From an uncultured Bacteroides sp. (lineage in GTDB: Bacteria; Bacteroidota; Bacteroidia; Bacteroidales; Bacteroidaceae): a stretch of 64,000 nt of DNA. Made by a program: the position numbers and the translations under genes. The stretch covers positions 3,605,946-3,669,945 of the forward strand of contig NZ_OY780936.1 in the NCBI RefSeq assembly GCF_963675905.1, in the 5' to 3' direction. Below the pieces are notes generated by a model. That model was not told the origin of the DNA. It was given only the letters and a program-made list of their open reading frames with translations, and made no database searches. Positions 1-9,600 of this stretch are shown one piece after another (the first letter of the stretch is position 1; the number at the start of each line of letters is the position of its first letter).

Positions 1-456
1 GTTTATTTGTTCTTGAAGTTCAATTGCATGATAATAACCATTGCCTACTGGCTTGAAAACGGGTTCATGTTTGGCTTTGTCACCACGAAGAACTAATAAA
101 TCGGTAATGCCAAGAAACTGCAAATCAAGTAGTACGTATTCGGTTTCTTCCTGAGTAAATCCACTACATAGAATGTGCGGTACAACTGTTATATTGTATT
201 TGTTTTTAATAGCAGCAGCCACAGCTACTGTGCCGGGACGGCGGCGAACATTGCTGCGTTGGAACAAACCATTGCCTAAATCCTTATAAATATACTCACT
301 GCGATGTGTGGTTATGTTTATGTATTTAGGGTCAAATTCCTTTAACGTATCTATAGTTTCGTATAGCTTTTCAATGCCTGTTCCCTTTAAAGGAGGCAAT
401 ATCTCAAACGAAAAAGCTGTTTTGTCATTACTCTTTATTAATTCTATAACTTTCAT
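1..456 (-). CDS. metF: Methylenetetrahydrofolate reductase, N-terminal 152 residues (runs off the window)
   Basis: Reduces 5,10-methylene-THF to 5-methyl-THF for methionine synthesis; cytosolic, FAD-dependent TIM barrel. Reading the minus strand from the ATG at 456 gives MKVIELIKSNDKTAFSFEIL and then PPLKGTGIEKLYETID. This is the FSFEhhPP start of the family, with the conserved catalytic Glu in FSFE. The folate/flavin-site segments VVPHILCSGF and LLVLRGDKAK follow. The frame is open to base 1, so about half the usual 290-320 residues are present. An upstream box CAAAAATA (507-514), read on the minus strand as TATTTTTG, fits a Bacteroides -7 element. The family call is firm; the 3' part is not visible. 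Confidence 0.9.
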   Translation of the reverse strand, partial: MKVIELIKSNDKTAFSFEILPPLKGTGIEKLYETIDTLKEFDPKYINITTHRSEYIYKDLGNGLFQRSNVRRRPGTVAVAAAIKNKYNITVVPHILCSGFTQEETEYVLLDLQFLGITDLLVLRGDKAKHEPVFKPVGNGYYHAIELQEQIN

Positions 457-506
457 TGGCCTAATTTCTATTGCGACATTGATGCCGCTAAATATGCATA
501 TTGTTG

Positions 507-514
507 CAAAAATA
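507..514 (-). promoter_or_regulatory. Putative -7 box for metF
   Basis: On the minus strand this reads TATTTTTG, matching the Bacteroidetes -7 consensus TAnnTTTG. It lies about 50 nt upstream of the metF ATG. A TTTG is present further upstream (538-541) but at a 23-nt spacing, longer than the usual 19-21. Confidence 0.35.
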
Positions 515-594
515 GCAAAAAAAACATATTTTTGAGTCAAATTTAAGCTTTTTACATTATTAGACTAAATATTTCATTAGTGCTTTTTTATATT

Positions 595-639
595 TTATGC
601 CATAAGGCTTCCTGATAATGCGAAGCTCTTATGGCATAA
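595..639. other. Long stem-loop between the DsbA-like gene and metF
   Basis: The arms 595-611 and 622-639 are complementary over 17 bp with a single bulged base and enclose a 10-nt loop. Neither strand has a U-tract directly after the stem, so it is not a textbook intrinsic terminator. It sits downstream of the minus-strand DsbA-like gene and may still act as a 3' end or processing structure. No gene is visible elsewhere in 457-729. Confidence 0.5.
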
Positions 640-729
640 CCTGTACAGAATCTATAGTTTTATTAATAATGCAGTATTATTAGACACTCTTTTATATGTC
701 ATATTTGCATTAATCAAGGCTTTGTTCTT

Positions 730-1650
730 TTATATCTTGATCCAGAGTATTCCCTTTTTTGATATGTATTTATCTATGAACTTTGATTTATATAAGCTAT
801 TTAAAATATCCAAAGCGTCACTATCATGCCTGTCTGTAATTACAGCGAATTCATGAGTTGTAAGTGTTGGGTAGTAATCAAATAATCCTTCATGAGTTTT
901 GCAAATTTGATGTTTTACAGCTTCAGGACATAATTTAAGCAAAGCTTCTTCAAAATCTTTATATGGCCGTACGCCATATAGTTCTACTTTCATACCATCA
1001 GAATTTGTGAAGAATAATGTTGGAAACCCTCTTACACCCATTTGTTTGCTTATGTTTAAATCTTCTTTAAATGTATGTTGGGCATCACCTTCAAAATCTT
1101 TTTTCAATTGATCAATATTTAATTCAGCATATATTGCAGCTTTTTCTATCCATTCCCACTTTGATATGTTTTTTTTTTCAAGAAAAAGCATTTCTTTTAT
1201 TCTCCTCAGAAATACGAGGGAAATTTCATCATCCTGTATTTGAGCAGCTTTGAAGGCTATTGACGGTGGATATGAAGAAGATAAAGGATCTTCCAGCCAA
1301 ACATCTCCATCAATAGGCATCCCATAATAATTACCAACTTCTTCCCAATGATGTGCTACATCTGCTGGTTTGTTGATTTTACTATTGCTCTCATTTTCCC
1401 AATTGGGAAGAAGTCCTCCCATTTTATACTCTATTTGATAGTTCTCCCCATATTCCAGTTTTAACTTTCTTAATTGAGGCTCTATGCCCCAACATGCAGA
1501 GCATATAGGATCTGTATAATATAGAATATGTACAGTCCTCTTGGGAGAAGAAATTTCAGTGTGACTGGTTTCTGTTTTAGTTTCCGGATTCTCATTAACC
1601 GCTGTCTGATGGGTATAGATCAGAGGATTTATATTTAAAATGTCGCTCAT
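730..1650 (-). CDS. DsbA/YjbH (SpxH)-like thioredoxin-fold protein
   Basis: 306 residues. After a polar N-terminal extension of about 38 residues comes VHILYYTDPICSACWGIEPQ, a thioredoxin-fold strand followed by a C50-S-A-C53-W motif. The FTDPxCxxCWxxEP pattern is typical of the FrnE/YjbH branch of the DsbA family. A helical insertion follows, then GVRGFPTLFF with the cis-proline expected opposite the CxxC. There is no signal peptide, so a cytosolic location is likely, unlike periplasmic DsbA. In Firmicutes YjbH is a ClpXP adaptor for Spx; whether that role applies here is unknown. More general possibilities are thiol oxidoreductase or isomerase. The gene is divergent from the neighbouring cupin. 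Confidence 0.75.
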   Translation of the reverse strand: MSDILNINPLIYTHQTAVNENPETKTETSHTEISSPKRTVHILYYTDPICSACWGIEPQLRKLKLEYGENYQIEYKMGGLLPNWENESNSKINKPADVAHHWEEVGNYYGMPIDGDVWLEDPLSSSYPPSIAFKAAQIQDDEISLVFLRRIKEMLFLEKKNISKWEWIEKAAIYAELNIDQLKKDFEGDAQHTFKEDLNISKQMGVRGFPTLFFTNSDGMKVELYGVRPYKDFEEALLKLCPEAVKHQICKTHEGLFDYYPTLTTHEFAVITDRHDSDALDILNSLYKSKFIDKYISKKGILWIKI

Positions 1651-1763
1651 GTTAATAGAATTATTAATTTATAAACTACTAATTTAGTAACAGCTAATCT
1701 CTATTTTTGTTCTCTGGTACTTTTTAATTTATTAGCATGATAATGTATTAGAAAAGAATTACG

Positions 1764-1771
1764 TAATTTTG
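1764..1771 (+). promoter_or_regulatory. Putative -7 box for the cupin gene
   Basis: TAATTTTG matches TAnnTTTG and lies 33 bp upstream of the ATG at 1805. A second match, TATTTTTG, is at 1702-1709. If 1764-1771 is used, transcription starts downstream of the in-frame TTG at 1769, which favours the ATG at 1805 as the start. Confidence 0.35.
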
Positions 1772-1804
1772 AGCATTAATATTACTAAGATAAAAGATTT
1801 GATA

Positions 1805-2149
1805 ATGAAAACTTGTAGCAAGAAATTTATTTTTGAAAAAGAAAATGTGTGGGAACCAGCCGGCGAAGGAGTGGTTCGACAGATTATGGGATATGATGGA
1901 CAATTGATGCTTGTTAAAGTTAAGTTTGAAAAAGGAGCGAAAGGTACGCTTCATACTCACTATCATACTCAGACGACTTATGTGGCAAGTGGAAAGTTTG
2001 AATTTTCAGTAGATGGCGAAATGCGAATTGTTGAGGCTGGTGATGGTATTTATATTGCCCCCGATGCAGAACATGAATGTACATGTCTTGAAGCCGGCAT
2101 ACTTATTGATTGTTTTAGTCCAATGAGAGCTGACTTTATTTTAAAATAA
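1805..2149 (+). CDS. Small single-domain cupin protein
   Basis: 114 residues from the ATG at 1805. An in-frame TTG at 1769 would add 12 residues but overlaps a promoter-like box. The cupin motifs are clear: G-T-L-H50-T-H52-Y-H54-T-Q (motif 1, metal ligands), Y-V-A-S-G-K-F-E-F, then A-G-D-G-I-Y-I-A-P-D-A-E-H90 (motif 2). The C-terminal DCFSPMRADFI is common in small stand-alone cupins that bind a metal. Substrate and function cannot be inferred. It is monocistronic, ending at a terminator-like hairpin, and divergent from the DsbA-like gene, which may only reflect a shared promoter region. Confidence 0.8.
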   Translation: MKTCSKKFIFEKENVWEPAGEGVVRQIMGYDGQLMLVKVKFEKGAKGTLHTHYHTQTTYVASGKFEFSVDGEMRIVEAGDGIYIAPDAEHECTCLEAGILIDCFSPMRADFILK

Positions 2150-2179
2150 TCATTCTTATAATAAACGGATTTTTTGATT

Positions 2180-2210
2180 GCGTATGATTTTGGATCATGC
2201 GCTCTTTTCT
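2180..2210 (+). terminator. Intrinsic terminator after the cupin gene
   Basis: The stem 2180-2188 / 2194-2202 (GCGTATGAT / ATCATGCGC, one G-T pair) has a 5-nt loop and is followed by CTCTTTTCT. It ends the cupin transcript. The remaining 200 bp before the GH2 gene hold no other recognisable gene. Confidence 0.65.
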
Positions 2211-2411
2211 GTTTATAATAAGTAGAATCTTCTCACTATTGTTTTATCTATCTGTTTTATCGTTTTAATCTAAATAGCAGTTTCTTATTATCTATTCAGT
2301 AGTAAAAAATGTATTTGTCTTTGCATATTCCAGGAATTTTTCAGAATCTTGCGCATATATTGGGTTTACAATATAAAAAACGGTTAATAATATCACTTAA
2401 TTAATTTATAT

Positions 2412-5354
2412 ATGATGAGAAGACTATATACACTAATGTGTATGACAGCCACCACTTTGTTATTAATGGCGCAACAACCGCATCATGAACGCTATTATCT
2501 TTCGGGTACAGGTATTGATAATACCAAAACCTGGAAATTTTACTGTTCTAAAGGCCAGCATAGTGGGAAATGGGGAAAAATTCAGGTTCCATGTAACTGG
2601 GAACTTCAAGGATACGGCGATTATACTTATGGCCGTTATTATAAAACCAAAGGAGGGGTAGCCAGCAACGAAGAGGGAACCTACCGCTACTCTTTCAAAG
2701 TACCGACAGCCTGGAAAGGCCAGAAAGTTAAAATTGTGTTTGATGGTGTAATGACTGATACCAAAGTAACAATCAATGGCAAATCTGCCGGTGAGATACA
2801 TAAGGGTGGCTTTTATTGTTTCTCTTATGATATAACCGATTTAGTTGATTATAAGAAAACCAACGAGTTGGAAGTGCATGTTGCCAAAGAATCGGCCAAT
2901 AAATCCGTTAATGCTGCCGAGCGTAAAGCAGATTGGTGGTTGTTTTCCGGTATCTATCGTCCTGTATGGTTAGAGGCAACTCCTCAGAATGCAATGGATT
3001 ATGTGGTTTTGAGTGCCAAAGCAGATGGAAAGATGACCGTTGGAGCAGATTTTACAGGTGATGTTAAAGGATATTCTTTGTCTGCATCCGTGAAATCTTT
3101 AATAGATGGTAAAGTTCTTAGCAGCGATGCCGGCTCAACAGTATCTACCAGCGTAAAACCGAACGAAAGACTTATTTGGGAAACGTCCTGGAATAATCCA
3201 AAGACCTGGGACCCGGAACATCCAAATCTTTATGTTGTTAAACTGGAACTTAAAAATGCTAATAATGAGATTGTACAAACAAAAGAGATACGTACAGCTT
3301 TCCGAACTTTAGAGTTCTTTGAAAAGGATGGTCTTTATCTGAATGGAACCCGACTTATTGTAAAAGGTGTAAACCGTCATACATTTTGGCCGGAAGGTGG
3401 CCGAACTACCAGCCATGCTTTAAGTCTTCAAGATGCCAAACTGGTTAAGGAAATGAATATGAATGCTATCCGTTCTCATTATCCGCCCGATGAACATTTT
3501 CTGGATGTATGCGACTCGATAGGTATTCTATATATGGATGAGTTGGCCGGATGGCAAAATAGCTACGATTCTAATGTTGGTCCTAAATTGGTTGAAGAGA
3601 TGATTAAACGTGATGTTAATCATCCTTGTATTATGATCTGGAGTAATGGAAATGAAGGTGGATGGAATAATAATCTTGATAAGCTTTTTGCTAAATACGA
3701 TTATCTGCAACAACGGCATGTTGTTCACCCCTGGGCTGATTTCAATGAGCTGGATACACATCATTATCCTGCATACCTCACTGGGGTAGGGCGTTTCGTT
3801 AATGGATATAAGGTATTCATGCCAACTGAATTTATGCATGCAATGTATGATCAGGGCGGAGGTGCCGGCTTGAGAGATTTCTGGGAGCGTTGGATGACTA
3901 GTCCGTATTTTGCGGGTGGCTTTATCTGGGTTTTTTGTGATGAGGCTGTAGCTCGTACCGATAAGAAAGGAATCCTTGACTCTGATAACTCTAATGCACC
4001 CGATGGACTTTTAGGTCCGCATCGTGAAAAGGAGGGAAGCTTTTATGCAGTGCGCGAAAGCTGGTCGCCTATCCAGATTAAACCTATGCACGTTACTTCT
4101 CATTTCAATGGTGATTTCTTTCTAACCAATGAATATCTCTTTACTAACTTAAGTGAATGCACCATGAAATACAAAATACTTTCTTGTGGAGCTCCTTTAA
4201 GTGGTAATTCAGAGAATAAGGAAATTGCTGCCGGAGAAGTTAAATTGCCGTCTATTGCTCCGGGTGAAACAGGTAAGGTGCACTTTGATGTTCCGTCGGC
4301 TTTACAGCAAGGAGATGTATTGGCTCTTGAAGCATTCAATACAAATGGCGAAAGCATTTGTAATTGGTCATTCACAATTCATCTGGTAGATAAATACTTT
4401 GATAAGGCTATAAGCAAAGGTGTAGTTGCCGGAAGCGTAGGCACTGCTCAGAAGAACATGACTGATGCAACAAAGAATGGTCCTGAATTTGTATTAAAAG
4501 GGGGGAATATGACTGTTACTTTTAATGCAGAAAATGGTATGATAAAGAAAATACTTTCAGGAGAGAAGGAGATACCGTTTAATAACGGTCCTGTATCTGT
4601 TGGTATGAAGATGAAATATGATGCAGCAAAGAGTTATATAAACACTGTAACAATTAAAGATGCAGACAAAAGAGAGAGACTGAAGGCTGGTGCTACTTAT
4701 AATTGCAATGCAGCAGTTTACTGCGCCAAGTATTTGGGTGCTGCCGATTCTATTGCATGGACATTAACTAATGATGGCTTGCTTTATATGGATGCCGTTC
4801 TTCTGAACCGTGCTTCAGGTGGTGGCGGTTTCGATGATGCCTTTACCGATGACGAGGTTTACAACCTTGGTCTTACATTCTCATATCCGGAAGCAAACTG
4901 CTCGGGTATGAAATGGTTTGGCAAAGGTCCTTACCGTGTATGGAAAAACCGTTTGCCAGGAACCAACTACGGTGTATGGCACAAAGATTACAATAATACC
5001 ATTACCGGCGAAAGTTTTGAGAATCTTATCTATCCCGAGTTTAAAGGTTATCATGCAAATCTTTATTGGGCTACACTGGAGAGTAAAACAACACCATTTA
5101 CAGTCTATGCACATAATGATGGAATCTATTTCCGGGTATTTACTCCGGAAGAACCAAAAGGGCGCGCTGATGGTAAACCAACAATGCCAGAATTTCCACA
5201 AGGAGATATATCTTTCTTGCTAGATATTCCTGCTATCTGTTCTTTTAAACCAATCAAACAGCAAGGACCGCAGAGTCAGCCGGGTAATATCCGAATTAAA
5301 AAAGGAGATGAAGGTGTAAGAATCAATCTGATGTTTGATTTCCGCCAGAAATAA
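2412..5354 (+). CDS. Secreted glycoside hydrolase family 2 enzyme (beta-galactosidase-like)
   Basis: 980 residues with a signal peptide (about 1-20, ending near LLLMAQQ). Domain order: N-terminal jelly-roll sugar-binding domain (about 45-190; VPCNWELQGYG, WWLFSGIYRPVWL), Ig-like domain (about 200-300; AFRTLEFFEKDGLYLNG), then the TIM barrel (about 302-590) with VKGVNRHTFWPEGGR. The acid/base Glu is in IWSNGNEGG (E415) and the likely nucleophile in PTEFMHAM (E473). The last 300 residues resemble the beta-galactosidase small-chain domain (MKWFGKGPYRVWKNRL). It removes terminal beta-linked sugars; galactose, glucuronic acid and others all occur in GH2, so the substrate is open. It lies 1.2 kb upstream of the susC gene on the same strand with its own terminator, so membership of that locus is likely but not certain. 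Confidence 0.88.
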   Translation: MMRRLYTLMCMTATTLLLMAQQPHHERYYLSGTGIDNTKTWKFYCSKGQHSGKWGKIQVPCNWELQGYGDYTYGRYYKTKGGVASNEEGTYRYSFKVPTAWKGQKVKIVFDGVMTDTKVTINGKSAGEIHKGGFYCFSYDITDLVDYKKTNELEVHVAKESANKSVNAAERKADWWLFSGIYRPVWLEATPQNAMDYVVLSAKADGKMTVGADFTGDVKGYSLSASVKSLIDGKVLSSDAGSTVSTSVKPNERLIWETSWNNPKTWDPEHPNLYVVKLELKNANNEIVQTKEIRTAFRTLEFFEKDGLYLNGTRLIVKGVNRHTFWPEGGRTTSHALSLQDAKLVKEMNMNAIRSHYPPDEHFLDVCDSIGILYMDELAGWQNSYDSNVGPKLVEEMIKRDVNHPCIMIWSNGNEGGWNNNLDKLFAKYDYLQQRHVVHPWADFNELDTHHYPAYLTGVGRFVNGYKVFMPTEFMHAMYDQGGGAGLRDFWERWMTSPYFAGGFIWVFCDEAVARTDKKGILDSDNSNAPDGLLGPHREKEGSFYAVRESWSPIQIKPMHVTSHFNGDFFLTNEYLFTNLSECTMKYKILSCGAPLSGNSENKEIAAGEVKLPSIAPGETGKVHFDVPSALQQGDVLALEAFNTNGESICNWSFTIHLVDKYFDKAISKGVVAGSVGTAQKNMTDATKNGPEFVLKGGNMTVTFNAENGMIKKILSGEKEIPFNNGPVSVGMKMKYDAAKSYINTVTIKDADKRERLKAGATYNCNAAVYCAKYLGAADSIAWTLTNDGLLYMDAVLLNRASGGGGFDDAFTDDEVYNLGLTFSYPEANCSGMKWFGKGPYRVWKNRLPGTNYGVWHKDYNNTITGESFENLIYPEFKGYHANLYWATLESKTTPFTVYAHNDGIYFRVFTPEEPKGRADGKPTMPEFPQGDISFLLDIPAICSFKPIKQQGPQSQPGNIRIKKGDEGVRINLMFDFRQK

Positions 5355-5373
5355 AGCATTTTGTTATGTATAG

Positions 5374-5411
5374 AAGCAAAAGCCGGCTGTCATAAGCAGG
5401 CTTTTGCTTTT
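5374..5411 (+). terminator. Intrinsic terminator after the GH2 gene
   Basis: The stem AAGCAAAAGCC / GGCTTTTGCTT, with a few extra inner pairs, is followed by a short T run, starting 20 nt after the GH2 stop codon. Confidence 0.8.
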
Positions 5412-5514
5412 AATACGATGTTCAGGGAGTTTTTTCAAGCGTAAAACTTATTATTCAATCCTGATGAATGCAGTTTCATTTTTGGAATAACTCGAATTTA
5501 AGCTTCTCAAAATT

Positions 5515-5648
5515 TATTTTTGCAAAAAGATCTGCTACCTGCTACTAAAATAGATGTAATTAGCTGATATATAGTTGCCTAGTTTGGTGGCAGATATTTT
5601 TGTTTTACAATTCATCTCCCACTAAATTCATTCATCTGCCACCTACTC
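5515..5648 (+). repeat. Half-copy of the octamer-array element (word CTGCYACC)
   Basis: Tandem CTGCTAC copies at 5532-5546 are followed by one inverted copy GGTGGCAG at 5586-5593, then direct copies CTCCCACT (5616-5623) and CTGCCACC (5636-5643). Offsets from the first copy are +54, +84 and +104. The intact element at 54233-54577 has +54, +74, +85 and +104, so one direct copy appears lost. GGTGGCAGAT (5586-5595) and ATCTGCCACC (5634-5643) are a perfect 10-bp inverted repeat. A -7-like TATTTTTG (5515-5522) ends 7 nt before the GATC that opens the array. The expected right half (5760-5870) is absent. Confidence 0.6.
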
Positions 5649-5831
5649 AATTTTCTTGCTTAAAGTATATAACTTTCCTCTGTATGTATTTCTTGTCTAC
5701 GCCTTTGCACAGTCTGATTTTTTGGAGAACATGATTCGTATAATATTTGGATCTTTTCTTGTTACAGATAATGGGCTATATATCAGGTGTTTATTTATTT
5801 TATATTTTATGCTTAGTAAGTTTGCAGCCGT

Positions 5832-5898
5832 GAACCCATGGGCCTTCATTCGAGAACCCATGGGACTTTAGCCGAGAACCCATAAGCCCTTGGCTGTA
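5832..5898 (+). repeat. Three tandem 22-bp repeats (GAACCCATGGG core)
   Basis: GAACCCAT recurs at 5832, 5854 and 5876, exactly 22 bp apart. Units one and two share GAACCCATGGG and a CTT; unit three has decayed to GAACCCATAAG. The core CCCATGGG is itself palindromic. A 71-codon reading frame across it has no family resemblance and is not called. The remainder of 5900-6255 holds nothing recognisable. Confidence 0.6.
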
Positions 5899-6255
5899 GA
5901 CTCACTTATTATAATAGATGAATAAGATTAAGTAAGATGTTTAATGCATATACTTGAAAAAGGATTATAAATATGTATTGGACTTCTTATTTAAAATTTA
6001 ATTCTTAAGATACATTGCTGAAACTTACAATAATCTTTATACCACAATTGTATATTCTAAATCCTTGAAACAAATGATAAAATCTGTAGTCTGGATTTCT
6101 GATAATTGGAAAACATAAACTCTATTCAGCTTTCGTAATAGTTATATTAAGTCTTATGTGATGTAGGGTGTGTAAGTTTAGTTACTACTGTTACAATATT
6201 TGGGATAATCCACCTTTTCCGATAAATAATCCTCTTTTTTTAAGCTCTGGAGACC

Positions 6256-6263
6256 TATTTTTG
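6256..6263 (+). promoter_or_regulatory. Putative -7 box in the leader of the first susC operon
   Basis: TATTTTTG matches TAnnTTTG. A start about 7 nt downstream would give a leader of about 360 nt before susC, or about 12 nt before the small reading frame at 6282. No good -33 TTTG at 19-21 nt was found. Confidence 0.35.
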
Positions 6264-6281
6264 CAATAAATCTTAAAAACT

Positions 6282-6449
6282 ATGAAAAGACCAAAAATCA
6301 GCTCGTCATCTTCATTTGTGAGCAACTACCTCATAAATACATTCCTTTTTTTGTTGACAGACCTTTTTGTCAGCAACACGGTTACCCGTGATTTAGAGAC
6401 TTTTCCTGGTACAGATTATTTGGGACGATATACTACCGGTGGATACTGA
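6282..6449 (+). CDS. Possible 55-residue small protein or leader peptide
   Basis: Open frame from the ATG at 6282 (MKRPKISSSSSFVSNYLI...) to the TGA at 6447-6449. A -7-like box lies 19-26 nt upstream of the ATG. The middle is hydrophobic (INTFLFLLTDLFV), so a membrane or signal-like segment is possible. I recognise no family. It could equally be chance or a remnant in the long susC leader. No other candidate gene is visible in 5412-6630. Confidence 0.22.
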   Translation: MKRPKISSSSSFVSNYLINTFLFLLTDLFVSNTVTRDLETFPGTDYLGRYTTGGY

Positions 6450-6630
6450 GAATAAGTATATCAAGTTACCTTTTAAAAAATGGAATGGGAAAGGATCTTG
6501 CATTATGCACTCGTGTAGAAAAGAAATAAGCAATTGTTTTCTATCCCGCTAATATTAACTCAGATAATGCTATTTAAAAGATATTTATAAATTGAAAAAT
6601 AATAAATTGTTTAACCAAAGTAATGCTATC

Positions 6631-9600
6631 ATGAAACAAAAAAACGAAAAGGTGAGAAGCAAATTACTCTTGCTACTGGTACTGTTCTTAATGGTACCTA
6701 TTGGAGTATTTGCTCAAAACATTACGGTAAAAGGTACCGTGGTTGACTCGCAGGGTGAACCTATTATTGGTGCCTCAGTAGTAGAGAAAGGCTATAACTC
6801 AAATGGTACGAGAACCGATTTGGAGGGACAGTTTTCTCTTACTCTCCGCAAAGGGAAGAGATTAGTTATTTCCTATATTGGGATGGAAACACAAGAAGTG
6901 GATGTTGTTGCCGGAAAAACACTCCAAATTACACTAAAAGACAATTTACAGGCACTTGATGAAGTAGTTGTAATTGGTTACGGTAGTAAGGCACGAAAAG
7001 ATCTGACTGGTTCGGTTGGTTCTATTTCAGGTGCTAAGTTGGCTGCAGTACCGGTAACTTCGGCAGCTGTTGCTCTACAAGGAAAAATTGCCGGTGTACA
7101 AGTAACAACGGTTGATGGTGCCCCGGGTGCGGATATTAATATTCGTGTACGTGGGGGTACGTCTGTAACTCAGAGCAATGAACCTCTTTACATTATCGAT
7201 GGTTTTCAGGCAGATAATATTAATGACATTCCACCTACAGATATCGCTTCTATCGATGTATTGAAGGATGCGTCATTGACTGCTATCTATGGTGCAAAGG
7301 GAGGTAATGGAGTAGTTATCGTAACTACCAAATCGGCTCAGCAAGGAAAGGTGCAGGTTACTTATAACCAGCAGATTTCATTCAGTAAATTAGCAAAGAA
7401 GTTAGACTTGATGAATACCTACGATTTTGCACGTTATCAATATGACTGGGCTGCAGCAAACGGTACTCGTAGTTCGAATGCAAAGTATTATCGTGCAAAC
7501 TTTGGTAATCCACTCGATCTCGATATCTACCAACGTGCTACAACACATGATTGGCAAGACATTGTAATGAGTGAAACTCCATTTAATTATTCAACAAACT
7601 TAACTGTTGGAGGAGGTAGTGAAAAGTTCCGCTTCAATGCATCTCTTACAAATTCAGGAGACAATGGTATTATCTTGTCTTCAGGAGTTCGTCGTACAAA
7701 CTTGAATATCAAGATGAATATTCAGCTTTCAAATAATCTGACATTGACTCTTAATCCTAAACTCACTTTCCGTAGAGATACAGGTGCTGGTGGCGATAAG
7801 ATAGGTAGTGGTGGTATCATCGATGTACTTCGCTATCGTCCTACAAACGGTTTGCGCGAGTTCGCTTTCTGGGATCCGGCAACTATTGACCCGGATGATG
7901 AAGCAATCTTCGAATATACTAATCCAAAGAGTGATATCGACCAAAATACGTTAAAGAAACATTCATACGCCTACACAAATCAGTTTAATCTAGAGTGGAG
8001 ACCTATTGAAGGTTTGACTTTGCGTACCGAAGCTGCTCATTTTCTTTCATTCAATGATGATAATCGATTCTTTGGTGCTATGACGGATGAAGGTCAAGGT
8101 AACAAAAAACTGCCAGTAGCTTCAATTAGCAATAGACGTACTGAGAAATATACATGGACCAATACAGCTTCTTATGGTTTTGACATTGATCAAATACACA
8201 ATTTCTCTTTCTTATTAGGACAGGAAATTCAGCATAGTCAGAGCAAACAAACATTTATAAAGAACAGATATTTTCCACGTAACATCTCAGCAGAGAAGGC
8301 AATCAATAATATGGGTTTGGGAACACCATGGGAATCAACATCATATCTTTCTACACCCGATCGCACAGCTTCATTCTTTGGTCAGACAAGTTATAACTAC
8401 GACCACAAATACTTAGCGTCGGTTACTTTCCGTGCAGATGGTTCAACCAAATTCTCTCCGGGAGAACAATGGGGTTATTTCCCATCAATTTCTGGTGCAT
8501 GGGTTATGTCTAAAGAAAGTTTCCTTGAACACAACCCTATAATTAGTAATCTTAAACTACGTGCAGCTGTTGGTTTGGCTGGTAACAACCGTATTGACGA
8601 TGATATGTGGCGCTATCTTTACGCTGTAAATACAACCGGTGGTCCTGGATTCGGTGAAGCAACAGAGAACGGTGAAAAATGGTATGGAAATGCAGGTGGT
8701 AGCACTTTTGCTAATACCAAAATTAAATGGGAAACAACTCTGACTCGCAACCTTGCTTTTGACTTGGGCTTGTTTGGAGACCGTCTGACCATTACACCAG
8801 AAGTTTATTGGAATACAACCAAAGACCTGCTATATAAGTCAGATGTACCTTCAACAACTGGTTATGTTCAACAGATGCAAAACATTGGTCAGGTAACTAA
8901 CAGAGGTTTCGAATTGAGTATCAGTGGTGATGTTCTACGCGGAAAAGATTATGTATTGAGTGGCAACTTTTCATTAGGTTTCAATAAGATGAAAGTAGAC
9001 AAACTGAATGATACAGACAATGTTATTTGGGACCAGAACGATCGTTGGAAGTCAAGCTATAACGACTATTGTTTAAAGGTTGGAGATCAGGTAGGTTTGA
9101 TTTATGGTTTCGTATATGATGGATTGTATGGATTCGATGAATTCGATTTTGATCCAAATCAGAATTTTCTAGCTGTTCCAAAAGAAGGTACTATTGTCAA
9201 TAATGTATTTAACGACAGTAACTCTGGTAAGGCTACTCTGCCTGGTAAAATCAAGTTCAAGGATATCAGTGGTCCTGACGGCAAACCCGATGGTCAGATT
9301 ACTGAAGATGACCGTACTGTGATTGGTAACACAAACCCTAAATTTCAGGGAGGTTTCGGATTAAGTGGACAATGGAAAAACTTTGATTTTACAGCCAATT
9401 TCAACTATATGTATGATTTTGACGTAAACAATGCTACAGCTTACCAATTATCTTCTTCAGAAGGAAATAGCAAAAATTTCTTCAATGTGCTTAGTAAGTT
9501 CAACGATCGCTGGACTTATGTACGCGAAGACGGTGAATCTATGTATAAAAATACCTATCTTGATAATTCTGTAGATGGTTATAAAGAATTGAATGCAGGT

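Noticed and set aside
4201-4389. Short plus-strand frame inside the GH2 gene
   Set aside because: Overlaps the GH2 coding region in another frame, with no start context or domain.
5656-5871. 71-codon open frame in the long gap before the first susC
   Set aside because: It runs into the 22-bp tandem repeats and shows no family features; chance AT-rich frame.
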